From: an uncultured Opitutia bacterium
GTDB taxonomy: Bacteria > Verrucomicrobiota > Verrucomicrobiia > Opitutales > Opitutaceae
Reading direction: 5' to 3'
Assembly (NCBI GenBank): GCA_903862955.1
Contig: CAIPAH010000025.1
Span: 1 to 64,000 of the forward strand
Length of the DNA stretch: 64,000 nucleotides
Made by a program: the position numbers and the translations under genes. Below are positions 26,010 through 35,097 of the stretch, piece by piece. The first letter of the stretch is position 1. Each line of letters opens with the position of its first letter. Under the pieces are notes generated by a model. The model was not told the DNA's origin and did no database searches. It saw nothing but the letters and a program-made list of their open reading frames with translations.

Positions 26010-26644
26010 TATTTTTTCCCTCCCTTGAAAGCGGACTTGAAGCGCAGGAACAGCTGGAGCGACAGCCGGTGGGTCTGGGGATTCCGGCTCACGCCGGCGC
26101 CGGCAAAGGCATAATCCTCGAAAAATTCCGCGAGGACCTGGTCCGCCCGCAGCTGGTCGAGATAGGCGGACGCGTAGCCGCTGGCCTCATCCGGCGTCCC
26201 GCGCACCGTGCCCCGGAGCGTGAGGCCCAGCACCGATTGTTCGTAGGAATCCAGCTCGATGTCCTTGGGCAGCGTCTGGCCCAGCCGGAGGATGAGCTGG
26301 GAAACCGCCGGGCGCGACTTCAGGAAGGCGTCCACCTCGGTGACGCGCGCCTGTTCGTCCTGGAATTTCTTGTAGAGGGCGATGAACCGGTCGCTTTCGC
26401 GCTTGTCCCGGTCGATCTGGCGGTCCCAGTCCGCGACCTGGCGGTCGAGGTTGTGGATCTTGTATTCCTGGAACGCGAACCACAGCAGCAGGGCCAGGGC
26501 GATGAAGATGGAGGCGCCGTTGATGAAGAAGGTCGTGCGCACGACCTTGGTATCCGGCAACCGCGCGAAATTGCGCAGGTTGGGATGCCAGGGCGGCATG
26601 ACCGAGGCGGCGGCCTCAGGCTTTCTTTTCAGCAACGACGGCAT
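26009..26644 (-). CDS. pilN: PilN-like type IV pilus alignment protein
   Basis: 211-residue bitopic protein. The N-terminus carries a PilM-binding-like stretch (NLRNFARLPD, about 22-31). A membrane segment lies at about 42-60 (INGASIFIALALLLWFAF), a long coiled coil at about 65-110, and a periplasmic domain after it (LPKDIELDSYEQSVLGLTLRG). The canonical INLLP motif that binds PilM is not literally present. It overlaps the pilM-like gene by 29 bp and is coupled to pilO. Confidence 0.83.
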   Translation of the reverse strand: MPSLLKRKPEAAASVMPPWHPNLRNFARLPDTKVVRTTFFINGASIFIALALLLWFAFQEYKIHNLDRQVADWDRQIDRDKRESDRFIALYKKFQDEQARVTEVDAFLKSRPAVSQLILRLGQTLPKDIELDSYEQSVLGLTLRGTVRGTPDEASGYASAYLDQLRADQVLAEFFEDYAFAGAGVSRNPQTHRLSLQLFLRFKSAFKGGKK

Positions 26645-27680
26645 TGGCGGCGGGTTGGGCGGGAGGTTGGTTGGCCATCAGGCTGAGCAGGCCCAGCCAG
26701 CGCAGGTCCACCCCTTCCGGGGCGACGCCCTCGGGAATGGTGACCGAACGGGATTGCAGCCAGGCCACGAGGTCCAGCTTGGTGCTCGACACGCCGAGCG
26801 CCGTGGCAATCGCGCCATCGAGCCACGCGAGCTTCGTGGGGAGCATCGTGCAGATCACCTGGCCGACCGACTGGCCGGTCTGCACTTCATAAAAACCGAT
26901 CGAGGACTGCAGTTCCTTCAGCAGCTTCTTGACGAGCAGCGGACCCATGCCCGTGAAGTCAAAGGTGTTCGAGTAAAACAGCTTCTTGGCCGACTCCTCG
27001 TCCTTCAGCCCCAGCTCCTTTTGCACGATGGGCACCATCGCATCGAGTCCCTGCGGGATCGGGCGCGAGGCTTCCACCCCACCCGAGGAAACGATGAATG
27101 AGTGCGTGATATCCGTGCCAATCTCCAGCACCAGCGTGGGCGTCTTGGACTTGGTAAACGCAAAGTAATCCACCAAGGCCCCGAGCGTCGAAACGGAACC
27201 CAACTCGAGCGCTTCGGGATAAATCCCCGACGCCAACAAGCTGTCCTGCGCCGTCACAATGTCATCCGAGGGCAGGCCGCAAAAAAGCACGTCCTTCTGC
27301 GTCGCTTTCGACACGTCATAGTCCGTGCCATCCGCCGCATTGATCAGGTGGATGGTGTATTTGTCCGGCTCGATGCGGAACTGCGTGGTCAGCAGCTCCG
27401 GAAAATAGCCCGCCTCCTTGGCCCGTTTCAGGTCCAACGACGCCCGGCGCACTAGGCGCTTCGCCGGATAGACGCCGCAGCAGGCGTTCATATACCCACT
27501 CGGACCCGGTTTGGGCTGAATGACGTGGATGGCCTCCGCGATGGCATCGGCATCCCCCACCGGGCAAAGTCGCAACTCCTCGATCACCATGGGAGCCACC
27601 GGAGCAGAGGTGCGCGCCAACAGCATCGTATGGTCCGATTGCTCGACGAAATAGCCTTTTGCCTTAGTGGAAAAAAACAT
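26616..27680 (-). CDS. pilM: PilM-like actin-fold protein
   Basis: 354-residue cytoplasmic protein with weak PilM/FtsA features: an acidic VLEIGTDITHSFIVSSGG loop (about 184-201) at the phosphate-2 position and STLGALVDYFA before it. The nucleotide-binding motifs are degenerate, and the N-terminus (MFFSTKAKGYFVEQSDHTM) lacks the usual GIDIG first phosphate loop. It is first in a pilM-N-O-P-Q-like operon and overlaps pilN by 29 bp. The N-terminal third is atypical, so this may be a divergent verrucomicrobial version. There is a long leader upstream. Confidence 0.75.
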   Translation of the reverse strand: MFFSTKAKGYFVEQSDHTMLLARTSAPVAPMVIEELRLCPVGDADAIAEAIHVIQPKPGPSGYMNACCGVYPAKRLVRRASLDLKRAKEAGYFPELLTTQFRIEPDKYTIHLINAADGTDYDVSKATQKDVLFCGLPSDDIVTAQDSLLASGIYPEALELGSVSTLGALVDYFAFTKSKTPTLVLEIGTDITHSFIVSSGGVEASRPIPQGLDAMVPIVQKELGLKDEESAKKLFYSNTFDFTGMGPLLVKKLLKELQSSIGFYEVQTGQSVGQVICTMLPTKLAWLDGAIATALGVSSTKLDLVAWLQSRSVTIPEGVAPEGVDLRWLGLLSLMANQPPAQPAANAVVAEKKA

Positions 27681-28251
27681 ACGACGTGGTGGAGGCCGTC
27701 AGAAACCGGGTCGCTTGCCGTGGGGTTATTACTCTAGGAGGTTGGATGAAGGAGAAAAGCAGGCCGCAGATGCACTTGTGGATGCACCGGAGCGCAAATC
27801 GAGCGCGAAAACTCGCCAAAAAAACCGTTCATTACAAGCCTATTCCCCCGCCGCACCCGCTGTCTGCCAGCCATTTACCTTTTCTTCATGAACGCTTTTT
27901 GCACGATATTCAGAGCTCGCCGTTGAGCGTGTAAAACCCGCGCCGCGTCTCCTCGGACTCGCCACCTGAGCAGCCTTTCAACGCCTTTCGCGGCGATTCC
28001 CATCGGTCTGACCTCCCTGTCGCCATACGCTTGCACTTGATACGCAATAGGATCCGAAAAACTCCGGTTTTGCCCGACACACGGGCGAAAATCTCATTTG
28101 ATCGCCAAAATTATATTCTTATAGAATTAATTTATAATGAGTTACGAAATTATACCGACCACGATCATCGCTGTTCGATCACGCAACAGATGGAGCGGCC
28201 CGCGTGGATACGAGTCTGGCTCCCGCAGGCGCCATTCTTGGCGGAAATAAA
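27681..28251. other. Long leader upstream of the pil operon
   Basis: This is the largest gene-poor gap in the window. It contains a strongly AT-rich block (28110-28155) with TATAAT at 28133-28138, and a TTTTGCCCG/CGGGCGAAAA hairpin near 28068-28089. The pil operon promoter probably lies here, giving a long 5' leader. A plus-strand frame of 62 codons (27746-27934) is listed separately. No tRNA or known riboswitch fold was recognised. Confidence 0.5.
27746..27934 (+). CDS. Possible 62-residue basic protein
   Basis: An ATG at 27746 follows a consensus AGGAGG (27736-27741) by four bases, one of the few perfect ribosome-binding sites in the window. The product is basic at its N-terminus (MKEKSRPQMHLWMHRSANRA) and Pro/His-rich in the middle; nothing in it is recognisable. 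It runs antisense to the pil operon leader. The good ribosome-binding site is the main support; composition and lack of family argue against it. Confidence 0.3.
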   Translation: MKEKSRPQMHLWMHRSANRARKLAKKTVHYKPIPPPHPLSASHLPFLHERFLHDIQSSPLSV

Positions 28252-28278
28252 AAACCCGCCGCGATGAACGGCGGGTTT
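28252..28278 (-). terminator. Intrinsic terminator after the 33-residue protein gene
   Basis: A 10-bp stem (AAACCCGCCG with CGGCGGGTTT, 7-nt loop) on the minus strand is followed by TTTTTTATTT. It lies 42 bp after the stop codon at 28321. Confidence 0.92.
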
Positions 28279-28320
28279 GCGAGTTGGGCAAAGCGGGCGC
28301 GCTTCAAAGGCGCGCGCGAT

Positions 28321-28422
28321 TTACTTCTGCCACGTGCGCTTTTTGTGACGGTTCGCCTTGAGGCGTTTCCGGCGCTTGTGCTTCGACATTTTCAGCCGGC
28401 GTTTCTTTTTGAGATTACCCAT
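28321..28422 (-). CDS. 33-residue AURKAIP1/COX24-type basic protein
   Basis: The product is very short and very basic ([20 protein letters not shown] then [13 protein letters not shown]). It belongs to the AURKAIP1/COX24 domain family, the bacterial relatives of a mitochondrial small-subunit protein. Similar small proteins occur in Bacteroidetes and related phyla and bind the ribosome. It overlaps no other gene and has its own terminator. It follows the AddA-like gene on the same strand with a 50-bp gap. Because the frame extends far upstream in a non-coding way, the ATG at 28422 is chosen by the match to the family start. Confidence 0.85.
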   Translation of the reverse strand: MGNLKKKRRLKMSKHKRRKRLKANRHKKRTWQK

Positions 28423-28472
28423 GGTGTGGAGATTGAGAGCGCACCGTGCGAGGCGCACCCCACCCTGTAAAG

Positions 28473-31400
28473 CTAGAATTTTTCCCCGCTCACGTCGCAC
28501 CCCGCGCCGGCGACGCTGGAAAAAACCAGCCGGCGGATCCGGCAGCCCGGGAAAAATCCCGCCAGGCAATCCCCGTAGGCCGCGAGCTGCGGGGTGTATT
28601 CCGCCACCAATCGCGCCAACAGCGCGTCGTCCGTCTCTCCCGTCCGGCGCCGGTTCGTCTTCCAGTCCACCACCCAGATTTCATTCGCCGCCGCGTCGTG
28701 CAGCACCAGGTCGATCACGCCGTCGATCCACGCGTCCGTCCGCAGCGGCGCAAAAATCCCGATCTCGGCGCGCCGCGTCCACCGCGCCTCCCGCAACACC
28801 AGCCACGCCGCGCTCGCCCGCAATCGCGCCCATTCCTCCGCCCCGCGCGGCCCGACCCCCTGCGCCTCCGCGGCGCGTAACGCCTGTGCCCCATACTCCG
28901 CCACTGTCGCCTCGTCACCGTCCCACGGGAGAAACTCCATCGTCTCGTGCCACCACAGGCCGTAGGTGATCGGATCATCCGCGCTCCACCCCGCCGGCTC
29001 GTCCAAGCCTGATTCATGCCGCGCTTCCCGCACGACATCTGGCGCCTCGGCCAGCTGGTGCGGCAACAACCGCGCCGGCAACGCCGGTGCCGCCGGCGCG
29101 AGCGCGAGCGGTTTCGCCAGCGCAGGCGCGGGCACTTCCAACCGGGGCGGCTCGATTTCGATCTGCGGTTCGCCCGTCAGCTCCGCGAGCGCGCCGAGAT
29201 TGGCACCCCACAATTCCGCAAAGGTCGGGTCGCGCTGCGTTCCGCCAAATCCGTCCACCCACGGCAGCACCAGGCCGCGCCGCGCGCGCGTCAGCGTCAC
29301 ATACAGCAGCCGGATCAATTCCCGCACGCGTTCCCGTTCGCGCGACTCCTTCGTCGCGGCCGGCAGGCTCGCGGGATCGAAAAACACCTGCGCGCCCTGC
29401 GCATCGTGCAACAGCTTCAGGCCGGTCTCGGGCGGCTTGCCGATTCCCCGCCACAGGCCGAGCACGATGACCACCGGCCATTCGAGTCCCTTCGCCGAAT
29501 GCGACGTCAACAGATTGATCGCGTCCTCCGTCGGCTTGCCCGCGGGCCGCCCGTCCTCGAGATGCGCGAGCAATTCCGCCAGCCACGTTCGCGGACCCGC
29601 CCCCTGCAATCCCAGATCGGCCGCCTGCGCCAGCAGCCGGTCGAGCTCGTTCTCCATGCCGCCCGTCGGGTCCAGCGCCCGCGCGCGCTCCGCCAGCGCG
29701 GCCGCACGCGCCAGTTCGCGCGCAAAGGTTTCCAGCGCGCGCCCTTCGTCATTCACGCGCATCACGAATGGCCGCACCTGGGTCAGCGCCTCCGCCAGCG
29801 GAGCGGCATGCACCGAGGGCTCGTCCCACGCCAGCCGGCCGTGGCGGCGGAGCTCGGACGCGATCAACGCATCGCTCACGCCGAAAATTTCCCGCAGCAC
29901 GCCCACCCACTCGAAGGTGTTTTCCGGATCCGCACACACCGCGAGCAGGCCCGCCACCCACGCGAAAACCGGATGATCACCGCTGCGATTGCGGCGCGTG
30001 TGCAGCGCCACCTGCAGCCCCGCGCGCTCGAAGGCCTTGCGCGCTGTGGACAGCCACTCGTTTCGCGGGGCCAGCACCGCGATGTCGCCCCACCGGCAAG
30101 CCCCCACCGCCGCCGGGCCGTGCTGCCGCAGCCACTCCGCGACTTGCCGCGCTTCCTCCGTCAGCCAGGCTTCGACGCCCTCCGGTGTGCGGGCCGGCAT
30201 CGTCAGCGCCAGCCGAGCCACCAAACCGGTTTCGTTCTTCGGACCCGCCTCGAGCGGCACATAAGGCATCTGCAGGAAGGGCTCGGGCGCACCGTCCGCG
30301 GGTGGCAGGCCGAAATTTTCCTGGCGCGCGGGCCCGAATGCCACCGGCAGCGTGGCGTTGAGAAAATGAATCACGGCGTGCGGCGCGCGAAACGTCACCT
30401 GGAACTGCAGCAGCTCGCCGCCGTCGCCCCGGCGGAACGCCTCCACGTGACGCGAAAATTTTCCGATGTCCGCGCGCGTGCTGTAAATCGCCTGCTGGCC
30501 GTCGCCCACCATGCAGAAGTGGCCCGGACGCGGCCCCACGCCCCGTCCGTGCGCCAGCGGCCAGGTCCCGCGCGGCGCGCCCGGTGGACGCGTCAGCTCC
30601 ACCAGCACCGCGAACTGCTGTGGATCGGTGTCCTGCGCCTCGTCCAGGATGATCCGCCAGCCCTCGGCGCGCACGCGTTCCAGCAACGTGTCGTCGTCCA
30701 GCACCGCCATCGCGGCATCGACCTGGTCCACGTAAGTCTGCACGCCGCGCGTAAACCGCCACGCGCGATACCGCCCCGCCAGCTCCGCCGCCAGCACCGC
30801 GCCCGCGTCCGCGAGCCACGCCTTCACCGGGGCAAAGAAACGCGCGTAGAGTTCCTTGATGCCCGCCGCCGCGCCCTCGGGCTTGGGCAATGGCAGATAC
30901 GCGCGCTCCGCCTGGAATTTGCGCAGCCACTCGCCGGCCACGGCTTGGTTTCGACGCAGTGCTTCCGCGCCCTTGCCGCGGCTGGTGGCGGCGAGAATGT
31001 CGCGCAGGGCACCCGCATCCGGTTCCGGCGGCGACGCCGTCACCGTCTGCTTCACAAATTCCTCCGCCGTCGCGCGGGGCAGCTCGCGGGCCAAGTCAAA
31101 AATGGCGTCCAGCGGCGCGTGCCGCAGGAACGCGTCGATCTGGGCCGGCGTCAGCGCGGAGAACTGCATGCTGTCCTGCTCGAGGAATTCCTCCCACAAC
31201 GCCTCGTCGTCGTCGGCCACCACCGTGGGATTCAGGTTGATGCCCACCGTCTGGCCGTAGGTCTGCGCGAGCTTGAGACAGAAGCTGTGGATCGTCCCGA
31301 AGAACGCCCGCTCGAGGTGGTCCAGCGGCGACAGGTCCCGGCTGCCCATTTCGGTGATCCGCCGCATCAGCACCTGGCGCGCCCGCTGCTCAATCTGCGC

Positions 31401-31601
31401 CGCGGCTTTCCGTGTGTAGGTGACGACCGCGGTCTTCCGGAGACGCTCCGCGCCCTGCGGCGCCAGCGCCATCGCCGCCAGCCGCTCGGAAATCGCCGTG
31501 GTCTTCCCGGAGCCCGCGTTGGCGCTCACCGCGAAATTCGCGTCCCATTCGTCGCGAAACCGCTCGCGGGCCAGCTGGTCGATCAGCGGCGCGTCACTCA
31601 T
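28473..31601 (-). CDS. AddA-like UvrD-family helicase/nuclease
   Basis: 1042-residue superfamily 1 helicase with a C-terminal nuclease. Helicase motifs are seen in order: [12 protein letters not shown] (26-37), YTRKAA (near 70), [41 protein letters not shown] and [10 protein letters not shown]. The final 150 residues hold a PD-(D/E)XK nuclease core ([22 protein letters not shown]). This matches AddA (exonuclease V beta-like), which resects double-strand breaks for recombination. Its ATG overlaps the AddB-like gene by 8 bp, the expected partner. Confidence 0.9.
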   Translation of the reverse strand: MSDAPLIDQLARERFRDEWDANFAVSANAGSGKTTAISERLAAMALAPQGAERLRKTAVVTYTRKAAAQIEQRARQVLMRRITEMGSRDLSPLDHLERAFFGTIHSFCLKLAQTYGQTVGINLNPTVVADDDEALWEEFLEQDSMQFSALTPAQIDAFLRHAPLDAIFDLARELPRATAEEFVKQTVTASPPEPDAGALRDILAATSRGKGAEALRRNQAVAGEWLRKFQAERAYLPLPKPEGAAAGIKELYARFFAPVKAWLADAGAVLAAELAGRYRAWRFTRGVQTYVDQVDAAMAVLDDDTLLERVRAEGWRIILDEAQDTDPQQFAVLVELTRPPGAPRGTWPLAHGRGVGPRPGHFCMVGDGQQAIYSTRADIGKFSRHVEAFRRGDGGELLQFQVTFRAPHAVIHFLNATLPVAFGPARQENFGLPPADGAPEPFLQMPYVPLEAGPKNETGLVARLALTMPARTPEGVEAWLTEEARQVAEWLRQHGPAAVGACRWGDIAVLAPRNEWLSTARKAFERAGLQVALHTRRNRSGDHPVFAWVAGLLAVCADPENTFEWVGVLREIFGVSDALIASELRRHGRLAWDEPSVHAAPLAEALTQVRPFVMRVNDEGRALETFARELARAAALAERARALDPTGGMENELDRLLAQAADLGLQGAGPRTWLAELLAHLEDGRPAGKPTEDAINLLTSHSAKGLEWPVVIVLGLWRGIGKPPETGLKLLHDAQGAQVFFDPASLPAATKESRERERVRELIRLLYVTLTRARRGLVLPWVDGFGGTQRDPTFAELWGANLGALAELTGEPQIEIEPPRLEVPAPALAKPLALAPAAPALPARLLPHQLAEAPDVVREARHESGLDEPAGWSADDPITYGLWWHETMEFLPWDGDEATVAEYGAQALRAAEAQGVGPRGAEEWARLRASAAWLVLREARWTRRAEIGIFAPLRTDAWIDGVIDLVLHDAAANEIWVVDWKTNRRRTGETDDALLARLVAEYTPQLAAYGDCLAGFFPGCRIRRLVFSSVAGAGCDVSGEKF

Positions 31602-34464
31602 CGTCCGCCTCCGCGTTCGCCCCACCAAACGTCGCCGCAAATTTCGCCGCCAGCACCGCATGCCGCACCGGCGTGCTCGCCAGCGGCCACGCGTAACCCG
31701 GCGGCGCATAATCCGACCGGTCCTTCGTCAGCGCGCCATACACGCCCCGCGTCATTGCCGCCGCGAGCCAGTCCAGCTTCGCCAGCGCCACGTCGAGCAC
31801 GCCGAAATCAATCATCGCGGTCGCGTCCGGCTTGACCATCCAGACCCGGCCCGAGCGCGCGCCGAGCGACCGGGCGGCGGCAAGATAGACGCCGAGCTGC
31901 AGCGACGCACCGCTGCGGGCCATTCGCTCCACCGAGAGATTGAGATCCCCGCCCGTCTTGAAATCCACGATGTCCACCTGCGCCCCGCGCCACTCGGGGC
32001 GGTCGAGCCGCACGAGATCCATGCGCCCCACCACCGGCAGCCGCCATTCGCCCCGAGACACCTCCGCCTGCGCCGGCAGCCAGGTCTCCGTCGCGACGTA
32101 ACGCCCGGCATCGAGCGCAAAGACATTTTCCAGCAGCGCGGCACAAATCTGCGCGAGCTCCGCGTGAAACGAATCCCAATGCCGATCCGCCGGCCACTGC
32201 CGGCGTCGCTCGGCCAGCGCCGCTGCGAGGCGTTCGCGCGCTTCCGCCAGCGGCGGTATCTCGCCAAAGCCCTTCGTCACTTCCGTGCTGTGCAACGCCG
32301 CCGCGAGCAACAGGTGCGCCTGCTGGCCGAGCACCTTGCGCCGCGTCCGCCCAAACGGCTCCCAGCCCACGCGGCGCACCTCCAGCACCGCCTCGAACCA
32401 AAGCTCCGCCGGATCCTGCACGCCGCGCTCGATGAGTTTCGCCGGCAACTTCGCCGGCGACACGAGCTTCGGGTCACCCGCGAAGAAATATTCGTCGAAC
32501 GGCCGCGCTGCGTCGCGCCGCCCCAGCCACACCGCCTGCCACGCCGTCACGTCCGTCGCACTCGGTTCCGGCGGCAGCTCCACCGCCAGCCGGTCAAACG
32601 CCGCCTCGGGGCCGCCGGGCCCGTCGGCCAAGCCCTGCGCCCAGATCACGCGCTCGAGCCACGCGTTGGGCGCGAGCTTCAGTTCCGGCTCAGCCTCCGA
32701 GAACACCGCCGCAGAAAAAATCACCTCGTGCTGCGTGTCGCGCGCCAAGCCCTGCGCGCCCGCCCGCTCCAACGCCGCCCGGTCCTCGCTCGTGAACAAT
32801 CCCAGCGTGAAGCGCCCGCGCCCGTTGAGTTCTGTACGCTGCTCGTCCGTCAGCCACCAGCTCGGCCGGCGTGGAGGCGGCCAGGTGCCAGCATTGCTCT
32901 CGACGAAAATCACGTGCGACCACGACACGCCCTCCATTCGCCGCCACGTCCCCAGCGTGACACGGGCAAAAATTCCCCGGCCCGGCACCGCCGTCACGGG
33001 CGCATTCGCGGGCAAAAACGATTCCAGCGCCGCAAACACGACGCCGACGGGCATCGGCGCCGTTTCGCGTGCCGCCAGCGCGTCGAGCGGGCCGAAGCCC
33101 TCCGGCTCATCCAGTTCCAGCGCGTCGCAGGCGGCCCGGAATTTCGCCAACGCCCCGGCCAGCGTCATCTCCGCCGGCCACGCCGGCAGGATCAAACCCG
33201 CCACGCGCGCAAGTTCCGGGGTTTTCTCCGTCCAGTCCGCGACGTGCGCGGCCACGCCGTGCGCCTGGTGCGCATCGAAGCTCCGCTCGACCGCGCGTCG
33301 CGCCTCGGCCTGCGACACGGACACGGCGCCTAGCGCCCGCAGCAGCGGCCACAGCTCCAGGAATTCCTCGATCCGCGCGCCGCGCTCGAAAAACGCCAGC
33401 AGCGCGCGCTGCGCCTGCACTTCCAGCGGCGGCGGACCCGAGGTCTCCAGTAGGTCGACAAACGCCACGCCTCTTTCCGCCAACCGCCGCGCCAGCATCA
33501 GGTGCGCCGGGTCCGCGCGGGGAAACACGACGCCCAAATTCTCTGCGCCCGCGGCCAGCCGCGCGACAATCTCGTCCGCCACAAGTCTCATTTCATCGCC
33601 CCGCGTGCGGCCCACGAGCACCCGCACCGGGCCGGACTCGCGCGCGTCCCGCCCCCACAGCGCGCCCACCGCTTCGCACGATTCGACGGGCTCGGGCGCG
33701 TCGATCGGCTGCGCTTCGACGCCCAGCAGCGCCGACCAGAGCGTGATCCATTTCTCGTCCAGCTCGGCGCGGCCGCGGAACGCCGGCTCGGGCAGCACCA
33801 CCGTCATCGCGTCACCGCGCCGCACGAACGCGGCCACGTTGAAAAACTCGCCCCACATTTCGGGCCCCAGCCCGCAGACCAGCACGCGGCCGCCGATGTG
33901 GCGCTCGCTGTCCGGCACCGGCGTCAGGCCCGCGCGCTCCGCCACGCACGCGGCCAGCGCGTAGCCGCGCGCCTCGACCCACGCCGTCAGCTCGACAAAC
34001 ACGTCGCGCAGCTGCGGCAGCGGAAAATCCTCCGCGCGAAATCCCGCCTTCAGCAGCTCGTCAAAGTCATCGAGCGCGCTTTCCGCGTCACTCTGCAGAC
34101 TCTGCCAGAAACCCCACTCCGCGTCCGCCGGCGCCAGCGCCGCGAGCCGTCGCACCACCAACAGACGCAGCCCCAGCAGCAGCAGCTCGCGCCCGATGGT
34201 GGGCTGCCCACCGCCGGCGAGGCCGACCCATTTCTTGCGCGCCAGGCCGGGGGTGAGGAATTCGACGCCGAGCAGCGGCAGGTTTTCCCGCAGGCAGCGC
34301 TGCTTCAACGCCTGCGCCTGGCCGCGGGTGGGCACGATCACGTGCGCCGGCTCGAGCCGGCCGGCGCCGGCCTCCAGCCACGGGCGGATCACCTCGCGCC
34401 ACGCGGTGTCGGCGTGGCGGGCAAGGTGCAGGGCAAGGCGGGACGGGACGGAGGCCACAATCAA
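31594..34464 (-). CDS. AddB-like PD-(D/E)XK nuclease subunit
   Basis: 956-residue partner of the helicase. The N-terminal and middle parts are a degenerate helicase fold without a Walker A motif, as in AddB. The C-terminus has the nuclease core GRMDLVRLD, VDIVDFKTGG and LQLGVYLAAA. AddB usually carries an Fe-S cluster held by four cysteines around the nuclease domain; no such CxxxxxC cluster is visible at the C-terminal end here, so this may be a cluster-less version. It is coupled by an 8-bp overlap to the AddA-like gene. Confidence 0.87.
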   Translation of the reverse strand: MIVASVPSRLALHLARHADTAWREVIRPWLEAGAGRLEPAHVIVPTRGQAQALKQRCLRENLPLLGVEFLTPGLARKKWVGLAGGGQPTIGRELLLLGLRLLVVRRLAALAPADAEWGFWQSLQSDAESALDDFDELLKAGFRAEDFPLPQLRDVFVELTAWVEARGYALAACVAERAGLTPVPDSERHIGGRVLVCGLGPEMWGEFFNVAAFVRRGDAMTVVLPEPAFRGRAELDEKWITLWSALLGVEAQPIDAPEPVESCEAVGALWGRDARESGPVRVLVGRTRGDEMRLVADEIVARLAAGAENLGVVFPRADPAHLMLARRLAERGVAFVDLLETSGPPPLEVQAQRALLAFFERGARIEEFLELWPLLRALGAVSVSQAEARRAVERSFDAHQAHGVAAHVADWTEKTPELARVAGLILPAWPAEMTLAGALAKFRAACDALELDEPEGFGPLDALAARETAPMPVGVVFAALESFLPANAPVTAVPGRGIFARVTLGTWRRMEGVSWSHVIFVESNAGTWPPPRRPSWWLTDEQRTELNGRGRFTLGLFTSEDRAALERAGAQGLARDTQHEVIFSAAVFSEAEPELKLAPNAWLERVIWAQGLADGPGGPEAAFDRLAVELPPEPSATDVTAWQAVWLGRRDAARPFDEYFFAGDPKLVSPAKLPAKLIERGVQDPAELWFEAVLEVRRVGWEPFGRTRRKVLGQQAHLLLAAALHSTEVTKGFGEIPPLAEARERLAAALAERRRQWPADRHWDSFHAELAQICAALLENVFALDAGRYVATETWLPAQAEVSRGEWRLPVVGRMDLVRLDRPEWRGAQVDIVDFKTGGDLNLSVERMARSGASLQLGVYLAAARSLGARSGRVWMVKPDATAMIDFGVLDVALAKLDWLAAAMTRGVYGALTKDRSDYAPPGYAWPLASTPVRHAVLAAKFAATFGGANAEADDE

Positions 34465-34537
34465 GAACGGATGAACGCGGATGCGGCCGTGGCAAAAACA
34501 AAAGCCTCCGCGATCCCGGGCGGGGCAAAAACAAAAA

Positions 34538-34561
34538 CCCCGCGGCCAGCGGCGCGCGGGG
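34538..34561 (-). terminator. Intrinsic terminator of rpsT
   Basis: CCCCGCG/CGCGGGG arms (34555-34561 and 34538-34544 as read on the plus strand) with a 10-nt loop are followed on the minus strand by TTTTTGTTTTTG. It lies 26 bp after the rpsT stop. Confidence 0.9.
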
Positions 34562-34587
34562 TCAAAAGGAACGAAAACAGCGTCGGC

Positions 34588-34848
34588 TTACTTCGCGTAG
34601 ACGTGCTTGGCGGCGCGGGCCTTGGCGCGGGAGGCGGCGTTCTTGTGCACGACGCCGGACTTCACGGCCTTGTCCATCGCAGAGGCGTATTCCGAAGCCG
34701 CGGCCTTCGTGGCGGCGGCGTCACCGGCCTTGATGGCGGCGTCCAGCTTCTTGTGGAGCGTCTTGAGGCGGGTCTTGACGCCCTGGTTGCGAAGGGTGAA
34801 GCGGACGGCTTTGCGCGCGGCTTTGATAGCGGACTTGGTGTTGGCCAT
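34588..34848 (-). CDS. rpsT: 30S ribosomal protein S20
   Basis: 86-residue basic protein (MANTKSAIKAARKAVRFTLR at the start, helical Lys/Ala-rich, ending AKHVYAK), a classic S20 that binds the 5' domain of 16S rRNA in the small subunit. The length is normal. The ATG at 34848 is set by the family N-terminus MANTKSA; there is no Shine-Dalgarno sequence. It is a single-gene unit with its own terminator. Confidence 0.97.
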   Translation of the reverse strand: MANTKSAIKAARKAVRFTLRNQGVKTRLKTLHKKLDAAIKAGDAAATKAAASEYASAMDKAVKSGVVHKNAASRAKARAAKHVYAK

Positions 34849-34952
34849 GGATGGTGGGAGATTTGAGCCGGACAGAAACCCAAACGCCGGACGGAGAGTC
34901 AAGGGCAATTCCCGGCGCACCACCCCTGGGGCGCCGGGACTACCCCGATAAT

Positions 34953-35015
34953 GAGCCCCGGGCGGGTTCCCGCCGGCCCACAACACCCAACCGACGGGAA
35001 CCCACCTCCGGGCTC
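34953..35015. repeat. Inverted repeat between TonB receptor and rpsT
   Basis: Arms at 34953-34971 (GAGCCCCGGGCGGGTTCCC) and 34996-35015 are reverse complements with about 3 differences and an indel. An inner GGCGGGTTCCCGCC palindrome is present. It lies 80 bp after the receptor stop on the minus strand and may act as its 3' end. It is a further unrelated intergenic palindrome. Confidence 0.65.
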
Positions 35016-35097
35016 AACTTCTGCAGTTTACGCCCGCCCGATGGCAAACGCGCGACGGCTGGGTGACGAAATTGCAACACCCGGAAGTGCCCGCCAA

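Noticed and set aside
29016-31835. 939-codon plus-strand frame over the AddA-like gene
   Set aside because: Arg/His-rich shadow; helicase and nuclease motifs lie on the other strand.
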